Below are positions 1 to 9,290 of a DNA stretch of 55,061 bases, in pieces. Position 1 is the first letter of the stretch, and every line of letters starts with the position of its first letter. The stretch lies in the NCBI GenBank assembly GCA_964419225.1, contig CAYQPF010000017.1, positions 1-55,061 of the forward strand. The letters are read 5' to 3'. A model generated the notes under the pieces. That model saw nothing but the letters and a program-made list of their open reading frames with translations, was not told the DNA's origin and searched no databases. This DNA is from CAYQPF01 sp964419225. Its GTDB lineage: Bacteria > Cloacimonadota > Cloacimonadia > Cloacimonadales > CAYQPF01. The translations under genes were made by a program, and so were the position numbers.

Positions 1-638
1 TCAAGAATTTCCCGGATCATTTCATCCAGTGCTTTAGCCTGCTTCACGATCTTCTCAGTAAAATCATTGGTGTTGGGAAATACCCGTTCTATTAACTGGG
101 CAGTTAAAATTATTACAGTTATGGGAGTTTTAATATCATGGACTATCTTGGCAGCAGCTGTACCAATGGCAGCCATCTTGTTTTTCTTCAATAGGGTATC
201 GACTATTTCCACAAAGCGTTGGTTCGTGGCCCTGAGACGATTCGAAATTGTCTTGATCAAATGGAATATCACTCTGGGATGTTCCAGACATATTTTCATG
301 AAATTCTCTTTCATCAAACGAAGAGTCTTAATATTAGCATGTGCTTTAGCAGTTGCAGAGCGCGGACTTTCGTCCACCAACGACATCTCACCAAAGTACT
401 CCGGTGGTGAAAACAATCTTAATTCCGCTTCAGTGGAGCCATCTTCATCAAGTTTCTTGATAATTTCAACTTCACCTTCAATCAGTATATAAAAGCAATC
501 ACCTATCGTTCCTTCTTCAAAGATGATGTCACCCTTGTTAAACTCAGCTAACTCAAAAAGGTTGGCAACTTCATCTATCTCGACTTCGTTTAATTCGCTG
601 AAAAAATCAACATTTCTGATGATAGAAATTCTATCCAT
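1..638 (-). CDS. Cyclic-nucleotide-binding domain / histidine kinase fusion, partial (3' end outside window)
   Basis: The ATG at 638 follows a GAGGAG ribosome site, and the frame stays open to the window edge, giving about 212 residues. Residues ~12-125 form a CRP-type cyclic-nucleotide-binding fold: a GDIIFEEG strand, an ILIEGEVEI strand, then FGEMSL and PRSATA, which are the two halves of the phosphate-binding cassette. Residues ~125-155 are helical (HLIKTISNRLRATNQR). They lead to an H-box, AKIVHDIKTPITV, with His167 as the probable phosphorylation site. The ATPase domain would lie beyond the window. Known: such fusions are cytosolic sensor kinases that need a partner receiver. Inference: ligand binding (cNMP or another small molecule) gates autophosphorylation. 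No HTH follows the cNMP domain, so it is not a CRP-type transcription factor. Confidence 0.85.
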   Translation of the reverse strand, partial: MDRISIIRNVDFFSELNEVEIDEVANLFELAEFNKGDIIFEEGTIGDCFYILIEGEVEIIKKLDEDGSTEAELRLFSPPEYFGEMSLVDESPRSATAKAHANIKTLRLMKENFMKICLEHPRVIFHLIKTISNRLRATNQRFVEIVDTLLKKNKMAAIGTAAAKIVHDIKTPITVIILTAQLIERVFPNTNDFTEKIVKQAKALDEMIREIL

Positions 639-957
639 GATTTACTCCTCACTTTAGTTATTTCAACTCTAACTAAATACAATATTTCTGTCAATTTAAA
701 TTAATTGAAGTAGCAAAAATTAATGTTTCATTTGCTGTATAAATGAAAAAAACTGCCTTTGAATTAACTTAACTATTGCTCAAGTCCATAAAATGTAACG
801 ATTGTTTCAACAATTCGGACAAGATACCGGTTTCGCTGAGTTACTAACAACTTCAAATTTAATACCTTACATTAAATACTATAATAAGGTTAAATATCTT
901 GACTTGAAAATATATCTTTGCCAAATCTGGCTCAATATTTTTAAAGGAGTGGAATCA
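639..957. other. Divergent intergenic region, AT-rich
   Basis: This 319-bp gap lies between the divergently read kinase (minus) and the giant exported protein (plus). It must hold promoters for both, but I cannot pick a convincing -35/-10 pair. An open frame runs into the plus-strand gene from 802. That N-terminal extension has no ribosome site and no signal peptide, so I treat it as untranslated leader. Confidence 0.5.
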
Positions 958-3900
958 ATGCAGAAATATTTCTTTCTCTCTCTTGTTGTGTTATTCTTCT
1001 TAGCGACCTCACTTGTCGCACAGAACATTTTTAATGACGGCTTCGAAGCCGGTAACACTGATCAATCTACTACTATTTCAGGCTGGACTCAGGCCACAGG
1101 TGCTGGCACATACTACTGGACTGCCAACTCATCATTGACAAATTATAACAGAACACCCAGAACAGGCACCTGGAATGCTTTTTTGCACTATTCAGGAAAT
1201 AGCTGGTTGTTCAAACAAGTAACTCTTACTGCCGGAACAACTTATACATTCAAAATGTATGCTCGTCAGGATGGAGCAACAGCTTCCAATGCATCCATGG
1301 AAGTAAAATACGGTACTGCCAATACTGCTGCTGCTATGACAAATAACGTGATAACTTCCACCGGGATAATAAATGGCGATTATCAATTAATTAGTGGCTT
1401 ATTTACAGTTGCCACAACCGGTACTTATTATATCGGCATACACGGAATCATTAATGCCACTCCCTGGTATATCTCTTTAGATGATATCAGTCTGGATGTG
1501 GCGGCCAACATGACTTATACATCATGTACAACGACTCAGAATAATACTGCAAATGTCAGTCCTAGTCAGACTAATCAGGAAATACTCGGCATACAGGTTG
1601 TGACTTCAGGTCCTCTAAACCCGATCAGTGCTACTTCTTTCACACTTAACACAAATGGTACAACCTCAGCATCAGATCTTACTTCTGCAAAACTTTACTA
1701 TTCAGGCACAAACAATACTTTCAGCACAGCTTCACAATTTGGGACAGCTGTGACTAATCCCAACGGTACTTTCACATTTACCGGTAATCAGGCCTTATCA
1801 GAAGGAACTAATTATTTCTGGCTGGCATACGACATTTCTTCCTCTGCTGCCAGTAATGATTATATTGATGCAGAATGTACTTCCATTACTGTTGCCGGCA
1901 CTCTGCGAACCCCAACCCTTACTGCCCCCACCGGCAGAAGACAAATCAAACTACAGGTATCTATCGGAAATGGAACATCTACACAGAGTTATCCATTTAA
2001 CACAGTTTGGGGTTATTCACGTTTTGCCTCTATTTATAAAGCTTCCGATTTAGGAAACACAGCCAAAACAATTACTCAACTGGCTTGGAATGTAGCAACT
2101 GCTCCAACCGTTAATGCACCGGTAAAGATCTATCTCAAAGCAGTCACAGATACAGTACTTACTGTGCAAAACTGGGCAACTTTAACAACAGGTGCAACGT
2201 TAGTTTATAATGGAACTGTCAGCTTTACTCCAACAGGATTATTTTCATTAAATCTAAGTTCATACTTTAATACCAGCAGTACAGATAATTTAATGATTCT
2301 GACTGAAGCAAATTACGGCGGATCTGGTATTGCCGGACCTACTTTCTATTATACAACTTCTACAAATAGATCTGCTTATATAACTCAGGATACTACGCCA
2401 CCAACTGGAAATCTAACTCTCTCCAGTAACAGACCCAACATTACTATCAGTTATGCTAATCCAACCAATATGATCTACACTTCCTCAACTACGACTCAGG
2501 ACATCACCTCCGCGGTTATGGCCGGATCTGTCAATCAGCAGATCATCGGGATTAACATAGTTACAGACGGATCTCTCAATCCTATCCCTGTCACTGCCTT
2601 TAATCTGAATACCACAGGTACGACAAATAATGCCAATATCAGTAATGCCAAACTTTGGTTTACCGGAACAAGCAGTACCTTCGCTACAGCAACACAATTC
2701 GGCACAACTGTCAATTCTCCTTCCGGCAATTTTGCCTTCTCGGGGTCATCTGCTTTGAATCCCGGAAACAACTATTTCTGGTTGACTTACGATATTGCCG
2801 GATCTGTAACAGAATACAATGTTGTTGATGCACAATGTACTCAATTAACTGTGAATGGTGTTAATTATGTGCCTGCAGTGACAAATCCTGCAGGGAACAG
2901 ATCTTTAAGAAATCCCATGAACGGAATATACACGATCAATCAAACCGGCACCGGATCAAGAAACTATCTGTCTTTTGATGCTGCTATCGCTGATTTGAAT
3001 CTTCTGGGAACTAATGCTGCCGTAACCTTCAATATTCCGGCAGGGCAAATTTTCCCTATTACAACTCCTGCTTCACCTAATAATTATGCTGTAAAACTGT
3101 CCACAACCGGAACTGCAGCAAAACCTATTATCTTCCAAAAATCAGGCACAGGTGCAAATCCTATCCTCAATGTCACAGGGACCTCCGTTTCCACTGATGC
3201 CGGTATCTGCCTGTATGGAACAGATTATATTACGATTGACGGACTCGATATCATTGATTTAGGCACTTCCTCTACCAATTATCTGGACTATGGAATCTAT
3301 TTAACAGGCCCGACAGATAATAACTGTAATAATGTTCTGATTAAAAACTGTAATATCGATCTGACTAAGGCTAACACCAGTTCCAAGGGCGTATATAGCT
3401 ATTCTTCCGGCCCAACTGTAACCGATAATGCCAACTCCAACAACAAATTCTACAATAATACCCTCCAGGATGCTTATAATGGCTACTATTTTACCTCTTC
3501 CAGTACAACTATATATGACTCAAATAATGAGGTCGGCATAGTTACCAACGGGACAAGTACTATCACAAACATAGCCTATGCAGCAATAACTTATTCCTAC
3601 CAGGCAAACATAAAATTGTTCAATAACACAATTTCCAATGTTGGCAATACAACAACTAATGTTTATGGTATCTACAGTGGTCTGGGTTCTGCCAATACTG
3701 CCGATATTTACAACAACAGCATTTCCGGTCTGACAGGCACCTATTCCAGTAGTATTTATGGACTTTATCTGACTGCCGGAACAACACATAATATCTATGG
3801 CAATAACATCAATACCATCAGCAATACTTTGGGATCTGCTTATGGTATTTACATTGCCTCCACAAGTTCAGTAAATAATATTTATAAAAATAGCATCCAT

Positions 3901-6900
3901 AACGTTTTATACAGTGGTGCAGGTTCTTATTCAGCCTACGGGATCTATACAAGTACAGGAACCACTCATAACATCTACAATAACTTCATCTATGATATCA
4001 AAGCACCTGTCTCAACGGCTACAACCGCTGTAGCAGGACTTTACCTCAGTGCCGGGACAAATGTAAACACATACTATAATACCATTATGCTGGACTATGC
4101 AACAACCGGTTCCGGGGCAAACAAGAGTGCTGCAATCTATGCTTCAACCTCACCCACAACTATTGATCTGAGAAATAATATTTTCATCAATAATGTCAAT
4201 CTCTCCGGAAATACCAGCTCCTCAACCAAAGCTATTGCTCTTTGGAGATCAGGTACTGCCACAACAAACATCAGTACTACCACCAACAATAATCTTTACT
4301 ATGCAGGTGCTCTTAATGGTGTTAAAAATCTGATTCATTATGACGGCACAAATATGGATTCCACCCTTGCTCAATACAAGACAAGGATGGGAACAAAAGA
4401 TCAAAACTCTTATTCTGAAGAAGTTCCCTTTATCAGTGTAATAGCTCCCTATAATCTGCATGTGAACTCTTCCATTCCTACTCAGGTGGAAAAAGGTGCC
4501 CTGCCTGTCTCAACACCATTTGCCATTACGGATGACTTTGATTCTCAGGTCAGAAATACCACCACCCCGGATATTGGTGCGGATGAAGGTGCCTTCTCCC
4601 CCAATGATATTACACCACCCAGCATTACCCTCACAGCTCTGGGAAATACCAGTCAGACTGCCAATAGGATCCTCTCTGGTGTAACGATCACCGACCAAAG
4701 TAACATCGATTCCTTCCGTAATAAACCCAGATTATACTTCAAAAAGAAGAGCAATGCCAATGTTTTTCTGGGAAATACAAGTGCGGATAACGGCTGGAAA
4801 TATGTCGTTACCTCAAGTAATACTTCTCCTTACAATTTCACGATCAATTATACCCTGTTAACATCTCTGCCTATAGTTGGAGATACTATCCAATATTTTG
4901 TTATTGCGAAAGATAATGCTCCTGTGCCGAATATTGGTGCTTTTCCCTCAACCGGGTTCGCTGCAACTTATACGCCTGCAACCTATCTGATCAATATTAC
5001 TTCCGCCCCTACAACACCACTTTCATACAATATTGTTCAGAGTATTGCCGGAACAAAAATAGTGGGCGGAACCACTCCCGATTATATCAATCTGAAAACA
5101 GCTTTTAATGACATTAATGCTAAAGCACTCAGCGGTAATTTGACTCTTTCCATTGCCGGAGATATTACTGAAACAACTCAGGCAAGTCTGAACCAGGTGC
5201 TGTCTGATGGCGGTACGTTCACCATCACAATTAAACCTGCCGCTACTCTGAATCCAACGATTACCGGATCCTTCGCAGGTGCTCTGATCAACCTGAACAA
5301 CGCCGATCATGTAACCATTGACGGCTCAAACACAACCGGAGGAACTACCAAAAACCTGACCATATGGAATAAAACAACTGCAGGACATGGCGTCGGGATC
5401 ACTAATGGTTCTGAATATTCAACAATAAAAAATACTAAAATTAAGGGTAACAGTAATTCTGCAACCTCCTATGGTGTTTATGTTGCTGGTGAAAATAACG
5501 ATAATGTAACACTGGATAACAACGAGATTAGAAAATTCAATCAGGGTATTTATGCCCCTGGTACAAGCACCACAATTCTTAATGATTATCTTACCATTTC
5601 CAATAATAGCATTGGTGATGATATCGACAGTTTATCTGTAGGAAACAAGGGCATGTATATTACCTATGCCAACAACCTTAACATTACAAACAACAGACTA
5701 AATAAAATCATTGTCGGTAACAATCCCAAAGGCATAGAAATTGCCAACAGCAACACTGCTATTGTCAGTAAAAACCTCATCCATAATGTAACTTATAAAA
5801 GTACTTCCGGGTATGGTGGAAAAGCTATTGATTTTAATAATTCCAATACTGTTACCATAGATAATAATGTTATTTATGATATTTCTGGCGATGGTTATAA
5901 TTCCTTCTCCACTGACAATATTGTCGGAATTAGATTACTCGGAACCGGTACTAACTACAATATTTACTTCAATTCAATCAATCTGTACGGCAATATTTCC
6001 AGAACAAGTGCAACTACTGACAAGAGTGCCGGAATCTACATTGCCTCTACTATCTCTGGAATCAATCTTAAAGATAATTCTATCGCCAATTCTCTTGTTA
6101 ATACCAGCGGTGTTGCCAGATCCTATTCTGTCTATTCTGATGCACCCGTTTCAGCTTTCACCTCCAACAATTACAATCTCTACTATTCCTCAGGTGCTGA
6201 AGCCTGGTTAGCTCATATTGGAAGCACTGATATTTATTCTTCCCTGGATTCTCTCAAAACTCTTACGGCCATGAATCAAAATTCTCTTTATGCCAACCCG
6301 GCTTATGTCAGTGATACTAATCTGATCCCGAATAATGTTTCTCCCTTGTATCATACAGGAACTCCCTTGTCTGGTTTTGCTACTGACTATACAGGATATA
6401 CCCGACATGTTTCCACTCCTTCCATAGGTGCATATGACCAAAAAGATACCGGCCCTATCCCTGTTCCTATGATCTCCTTTACTCCAATCAGTAGTCCCTG
6501 GATGACTACCTCTGCTACACTGAGCAATGTAACCATCAACAACGGCAATACAGCTCCAAATGTCACCACAAATAAGCCCAGAATCTACTTTAAGAAATCG
6601 ACTGAAACAAATGCCTTCGGAGCCAATACCTCTGCTTTCAATGGCTGGAAATGGACAGAGACCACCAATACCGTTAATCCATTCAGTTTTTCTTTTGATT
6701 TCACTAAATTAACCTCTGCTGTTGCTCCTGGAGATACCCTTCAGTACTTTGTCGTGGCTCAGGATCAACTCACACCGCAACCTTATGTTGATGCTTATCC
6801 TCGTACGGGCTTTGCTGCAACTTCTGTCGGTAGCATTACTACAGCTCCAACAACACCATACAGGTTTTCTCTGGCTATGATTTCCTACACTGCTTTAGGT

Positions 6901-8067
6901 GATACCTGGTTAACCTCAAATATGATTTTAAATAATGTAACTATCACTAATGGAAACACTGCTCCCAATGTAACAACTGCTAAACCAAGAATTTACTATA
7001 AAAAAAGAACTGAAGCTAACGCCTTTGGTGCCAATACCTCTGCTTTCAACGGCTGGAAATGGACTGAAACAACTAATACTTCTAATCCCTTCAGTTTTAC
7101 TATCGATTATAGTAAATTAACCTCTGCTGTAGTTCCGGGAGATTCTATCCAGTATTTTGTCGTAGCTCAGGATCAACTCACTACTCTGCCTTTTGTTGAT
7201 GCTTATCCCAGAACTGGTTTTGCTGCAACTTCTGTTGCAAATATCACTTCAGCACCAACAACCCCTTATAAATATGGCATTAAGATGACTATTCAGTCCT
7301 TCCCGTACATTACCGATTTCGAAACCTGGCCTCCTGCAAACTGGGATATTTCCAGCGGTACCAAACCTTGGGCTCAGTATGTTCCCACCACCGGTAATAA
7401 ATCTGCTTATGCCAACTACTGGGGTTGGACTGCAGGCTTTTATGCCAACTTAACTTCCACCTATATCAACCTGAGTTCTCTCACTAATCCTGTTCTGGAA
7501 TTCAAATGGTCACATTTGTACAGTGCAACATATCCTACCGACTCTCTGAAAGTTCAGGTATCCTTGAATGGTACTAACTGGACTAATGTCTGGGCCATCA
7601 GCGATACAACCTTCAACTCCCACGATGGAGCAGGAAATACAGCACCCGGTACTTACAAACTGACCAGCATCAATCTCTCCGCGTATGCCGGAACTGCAAT
7701 TCAGATCCGATTCTATGCCCGTTCTGGTTATGGTCCAAATCTCTATCTGGATGATATAACCGTTAAAAATGGTGCTTCCTCTCTGACTGCCCCGGTTGTT
7801 CAGGTAGTAAATAATACTTCGGGTAACATTGTTCTATCCTGGCCTGCTGTTCCGGGAGCCGGTTCCTATAAGATTTACCGCAGTTCTGATCCCAATGCTG
7901 TATTCACCTCCTGGACCTATATTGCAACTATTTCAGGATTAACTTATTCATATGTACCTACCACTGGGAAAATGTTCTTCAAGGTTACTGCTTCCTCTGA
8001 TCTACCTGCCAGATCTGCAGTTCCTGTTAACACTTCCAAACAGACAGGATTTGATGTAGCAAAATAA
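958..8067 (+). CDS. Giant multidomain exported beta-helix/Ig-like protein (2369 aa)
   Basis: I chose the ATG at 958 over the upstream in-frame ATG at 802. It follows AAAGGAG and opens directly with a signal peptide (MQKYFFLSLVVLFF...SLVAQ). Domains in order: a jelly-roll 'choice-of-anchor J'-like module (~22-180); a BNR_assoc_N-like module (~185-316), with a second copy at ~505-645 (both with NPI-[SP]-[AV]-T-[SA]-F, NYFWL and YDI signatures); a first right-handed beta-helix of NN-I-YNN rungs (~658-1200); an Ig-like repeat (~1220-1358); a second beta-helix (~1361-1828); two near-identical Ig-like repeats (~1835-1971 and ~1975-2106) sharing NAFGANTSAFNGWKWTETTN; a second jelly-roll (~2112-2271); and a final FN3-like domain. 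No cysteine protease, hydrolase or C-terminal YPNPFNP sorting domain is visible. Inference: a surface or matrix adhesin or glycan-binding protein. The substrate is unknown. Confidence 0.85.
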   Translation: MQKYFFLSLVVLFFLATSLVAQNIFNDGFEAGNTDQSTTISGWTQATGAGTYYWTANSSLTNYNRTPRTGTWNAFLHYSGNSWLFKQVTLTAGTTYTFKMYARQDGATASNASMEVKYGTANTAAAMTNNVITSTGIINGDYQLISGLFTVATTGTYYIGIHGIINATPWYISLDDISLDVAANMTYTSCTTTQNNTANVSPSQTNQEILGIQVVTSGPLNPISATSFTLNTNGTTSASDLTSAKLYYSGTNNTFSTASQFGTAVTNPNGTFTFTGNQALSEGTNYFWLAYDISSSAASNDYIDAECTSITVAGTLRTPTLTAPTGRRQIKLQVSIGNGTSTQSYPFNTVWGYSRFASIYKASDLGNTAKTITQLAWNVATAPTVNAPVKIYLKAVTDTVLTVQNWATLTTGATLVYNGTVSFTPTGLFSLNLSSYFNTSSTDNLMILTEANYGGSGIAGPTFYYTTSTNRSAYITQDTTPPTGNLTLSSNRPNITISYANPTNMIYTSSTTTQDITSAVMAGSVNQQIIGINIVTDGSLNPIPVTAFNLNTTGTTNNANISNAKLWFTGTSSTFATATQFGTTVNSPSGNFAFSGSSALNPGNNYFWLTYDIAGSVTEYNVVDAQCTQLTVNGVNYVPAVTNPAGNRSLRNPMNGIYTINQTGTGSRNYLSFDAAIADLNLLGTNAAVTFNIPAGQIFPITTPASPNNYAVKLSTTGTAAKPIIFQKSGTGANPILNVTGTSVSTDAGICLYGTDYITIDGLDIIDLGTSSTNYLDYGIYLTGPTDNNCNNVLIKNCNIDLTKANTSSKGVYSYSSGPTVTDNANSNNKFYNNTLQDAYNGYYFTSSSTTIYDSNNEVGIVTNGTSTITNIAYAAITYSYQANIKLFNNTISNVGNTTTNVYGIYSGLGSANTADIYNNSISGLTGTYSSSIYGLYLTAGTTHNIYGNNINTISNTLGSAYGIYIASTSSVNNIYKNSIHNVLYSGAGSYSAYGIYTSTGTTHNIYNNFIYDIKAPVSTATTAVAGLYLSAGTNVNTYYNTIMLDYATTGSGANKSAAIYASTSPTTIDLRNNIFINNVNLSGNTSSSTKAIALWRSGTATTNISTTTNNNLYYAGALNGVKNLIHYDGTNMDSTLAQYKTRMGTKDQNSYSEEVPFISVIAPYNLHVNSSIPTQVEKGALPVSTPFAITDDFDSQVRNTTTPDIGADEGAFSPNDITPPSITLTALGNTSQTANRILSGVTITDQSNIDSFRNKPRLYFKKKSNANVFLGNTSADNGWKYVVTSSNTSPYNFTINYTLLTSLPIVGDTIQYFVIAKDNAPVPNIGAFPSTGFAATYTPATYLINITSAPTTPLSYNIVQSIAGTKIVGGTTPDYINLKTAFNDINAKALSGNLTLSIAGDITETTQASLNQVLSDGGTFTITIKPAATLNPTITGSFAGALINLNNADHVTIDGSNTTGGTTKNLTIWNKTTAGHGVGITNGSEYSTIKNTKIKGNSNSATSYGVYVAGENNDNVTLDNNEIRKFNQGIYAPGTSTTILNDYLTISNNSIGDDIDSLSVGNKGMYITYANNLNITNNRLNKIIVGNNPKGIEIANSNTAIVSKNLIHNVTYKSTSGYGGKAIDFNNSNTVTIDNNVIYDISGDGYNSFSTDNIVGIRLLGTGTNYNIYFNSINLYGNISRTSATTDKSAGIYIASTISGINLKDNSIANSLVNTSGVARSYSVYSDAPVSAFTSNNYNLYYSSGAEAWLAHIGSTDIYSSLDSLKTLTAMNQNSLYANPAYVSDTNLIPNNVSPLYHTGTPLSGFATDYTGYTRHVSTPSIGAYDQKDTGPIPVPMISFTPISSPWMTTSATLSNVTINNGNTAPNVTTNKPRIYFKKSTETNAFGANTSAFNGWKWTETTNTVNPFSFSFDFTKLTSAVAPGDTLQYFVVAQDQLTPQPYVDAYPRTGFAATSVGSITTAPTTPYRFSLAMISYTALGDTWLTSNMILNNVTITNGNTAPNVTTAKPRIYYKKRTEANAFGANTSAFNGWKWTETTNTSNPFSFTIDYSKLTSAVVPGDSIQYFVVAQDQLTTLPFVDAYPRTGFAATSVANITSAPTTPYKYGIKMTIQSFPYITDFETWPPANWDISSGTKPWAQYVPTTGNKSAYANYWGWTAGFYANLTSTYINLSSLTNPVLEFKWSHLYSATYPTDSLKVQVSLNGTNWTNVWAISDTTFNSHDGAGNTAPGTYKLTSINLSAYAGTAIQIRFYARSGYGPNLYLDDITVKNGASSLTAPVVQVVNNTSGNIVLSWPAVPGAGSYKIYRSSDPNAVFTSWTYIATISGLTYSYVPTTGKMFFKVTASSDLPARSAVPVNTSKQTGFDVAK

Positions 8068-8397
8068 ATTCCTAAACTATAACACAAAAGGGCTGACTTC
8101 TTCAAGTCAGCCCTTTGCTTTATCTAAAACATTGGAATTTATTGTCATGAACACCAAGGATGAAAAGGGGGAGTGTTAGTCATGAGTGAATAGTCATGAG
8201 TCCTGAGTAGAGTGAAAACCTATTAGCTACATACTAATAACCTAGTATTTGCCTGCGGGTTTCAATAATTTCCCTTTTCTCTCATTAATAATTGATAATT
8301 AATAATTAAATACGCCTGCGGGTTTATGTTTTTTTTACCCTACTTCTATATAGTCCATATTGTCCATCAAAGTATTTCCCAGCCCAGGCACCAGGCA
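8068..8397. repeat. Intergenic repeat patch: shared 31-bp word, 7-bp arrays, CCTGCGGGTTT words
   Basis: After the terminator, 8150-8180 carries a word (AACACCAAGGATG, then A/G-rich, then GTGTTAGT) that recurs inverted at 35515-35546. In both places a 7-bp-period array follows at once (here 8179-8213: gtcatga, gtgaata, gtcatga, gtcctga, gtagagt). The word TGCCTGCGGGTTTCAATAAT at 8250-8269 recurs inverted near 49745, and a shorter CCTGCGGGTTT copy lies near 8313. 8346-8368 has two 9-bp GTCCAT units. No gene is seen. Confidence 0.7.
8087..8116 (+). terminator. Intrinsic terminator after the giant protein gene
   Basis: A perfect 13-bp stem (AAAGGGCTGACTT paired with AAGTCAGCCCTTT) closes a 4-nt loop 20 bp after the stop codon. 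A T-rich tail (TTTGCTTT) follows. Confidence 0.8.
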
Positions 8398-8715
8398 CTA
8401 AGTACCTGCTTTAATCGATTGCAGAAACTCCAGCAGAAGACTGATATTCTCGTCTCCGCCAATTTTATACAATACTTTGTTGCCGTCTCTCTGGAATTCC
8501 AGAATATCGTTTTCCTTAAGGATCTTTAAGTTCTTGGAAACATTGGGCTGTGATATTTCCATCTTGATAGTTATCTGTGTAACACTACAGCAACCTTCGT
8601 CTTTACAGCACTCCTCTGATACATGATGTAATATTTTCAGTCTGGTGGGATTCGCTAAATCCCGGCATATATCTGCCAACTTCTCATAATCCCATTCTTT
8701 CTTTACATCAGCCAT
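8398..8715 (-). CDS. ArsR/SmtB-family transcriptional regulator, cysteine-rich
   Basis: This 105-aa protein has the ArsR winged-helix pattern: LADICRDLANPTRLKILHHV (dimer and alpha-2 helices), a recognition helix around ISQPNVSKNLKILKEN, and a wing LEFQRDGNKVLYKI. The usual metal-sensing loop before the recognition helix is expanded into a double pair, Cys36-Cys37 and Cys42-Cys43 (ECCKDEGCC), with Cys17 also near the dimer helix. The start ATG at 8715 follows GGAG. It lies downstream of, and in line with, the 20-cysteine protein gene (56-bp gap with a hairpin). Family knowledge: ArsR proteins repress until thiophilic metal or metalloid binds cysteines. Inference: it senses a soft metal or a thiol-reactive signal and represses its own operon. 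The metal cannot be named from sequence. Confidence 0.88.
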   Translation of the reverse strand: MADVKKEWDYEKLADICRDLANPTRLKILHHVSEECCKDEGCCSVTQITIKMEISQPNVSKNLKILKENDILEFQRDGNKVLYKIGGDENISLLLEFLQSIKAGT

Positions 8716-8740
8716 TCTGTCTCCAATTCTTGCAATATAA

Positions 8741-8760
8741 GGGCAGGCCGTAACCTGCCC
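8741..8760 (-). other. Hairpin between the Cys-rich gene and arsR-like gene
   Basis: A 7-bp GC-rich stem (GGGCAGG/CCTGCCC) with a 6-nt loop sits in the gap. On the minus strand it is followed by TTATATTGC, a weak U-tract, so it may partly terminate or stabilise the upstream message. It also resembles the dispersed palindromes elsewhere in the window. Confidence 0.5.
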
Positions 8761-8771
8761 CTTAGTATTAA

Positions 8772-9221
8772 TTATTTTTCTTCCGGTTCACAATCACATG
8801 CACTTCCCTCAGGTTGTGCACAGCAATCTTCCTCTTTAGAAATAATAACCTTACAACAGGTTCCCTCTGTCAACACAATTTTTTGTACCTCACACTCTGT
8901 TGTGCATTCACAGTCATCTTTTTCACCTGTAGATTCTCCGGTACTGTTTACTGTTACTGTACAACAGCCATCTTTCTCAGTCACATCAGTTTTCATTTCA
9001 CATTCCACACAGCACTCCTGTCCTTCAGTCTTAACTGTCTTCTTGATTTCAATTTTACAACAGGTTTCTTTGCTTCCTTTATCAATTTTAACTTCTGCTT
9101 CTGCACAACAGGTTACATCTTCTTTACCCTCAGCTTTAGCTTTAACTATTTTAACAACTATGTCCTGGCACTTTTCGCTTACTAAAGCTCCATCTTTACT
9201 CTTGCATACTATCTTCATCAT
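8772..9221 (-). CDS. Cysteine-pair repeat protein, putative metal-binding (149 aa, 20 Cys)
   Basis: I do not recognise this family. The protein has 20 cysteines in 149 residues and no signal peptide or membrane segment. Cys-Cys pairs fall at 38-39, 54-55, 70-71 and 86-87, exactly 16 residues apart, with further pairs at 122-123 and 133-134 and CxC motifs at 104/106 and 142/144. Each unit reads CC, then an alternating hydrophobic/charged strand (CCKIEIKKTV, CCVECEMKTD, CCTVTVNST, CCKVIISKE), then a Thr/Gly/Glu turn. This predicts a beta-hairpin or solenoid with cysteine pairs stacked on one edge. The start at 9221 (or Met2 at 9218) follows AAGGAG. Co-transcription with a Cys-rich ArsR regulator suggests metal sequestration or sensing. 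A function like metallothionein is inference only, since classical metallothionein motifs are absent. Confidence 0.8.
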   Translation of the reverse strand: MMKIVCKSKDGALVSEKCQDIVVKIVKAKAEGKEDVTCCAEAEVKIDKGSKETCCKIEIKKTVKTEGQECCVECEMKTDVTEKDGCCTVTVNSTGESTGEKDDCECTTECEVQKIVLTEGTCCKVIISKEEDCCAQPEGSACDCEPEEK

Positions 9222-9290
9222 TTTAATTCTCCTTTTTATATTTTTTATTTTTGAGATACTTTCCGAGATTGAAACTATATTTGTTAAAAA

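Noticed and set aside
802..957. N-terminal extension of the giant exported protein (MFQQFGQD...)
   Set aside because: No ribosome site, no signal peptide at that start, and the downstream ATG at 958 has both.
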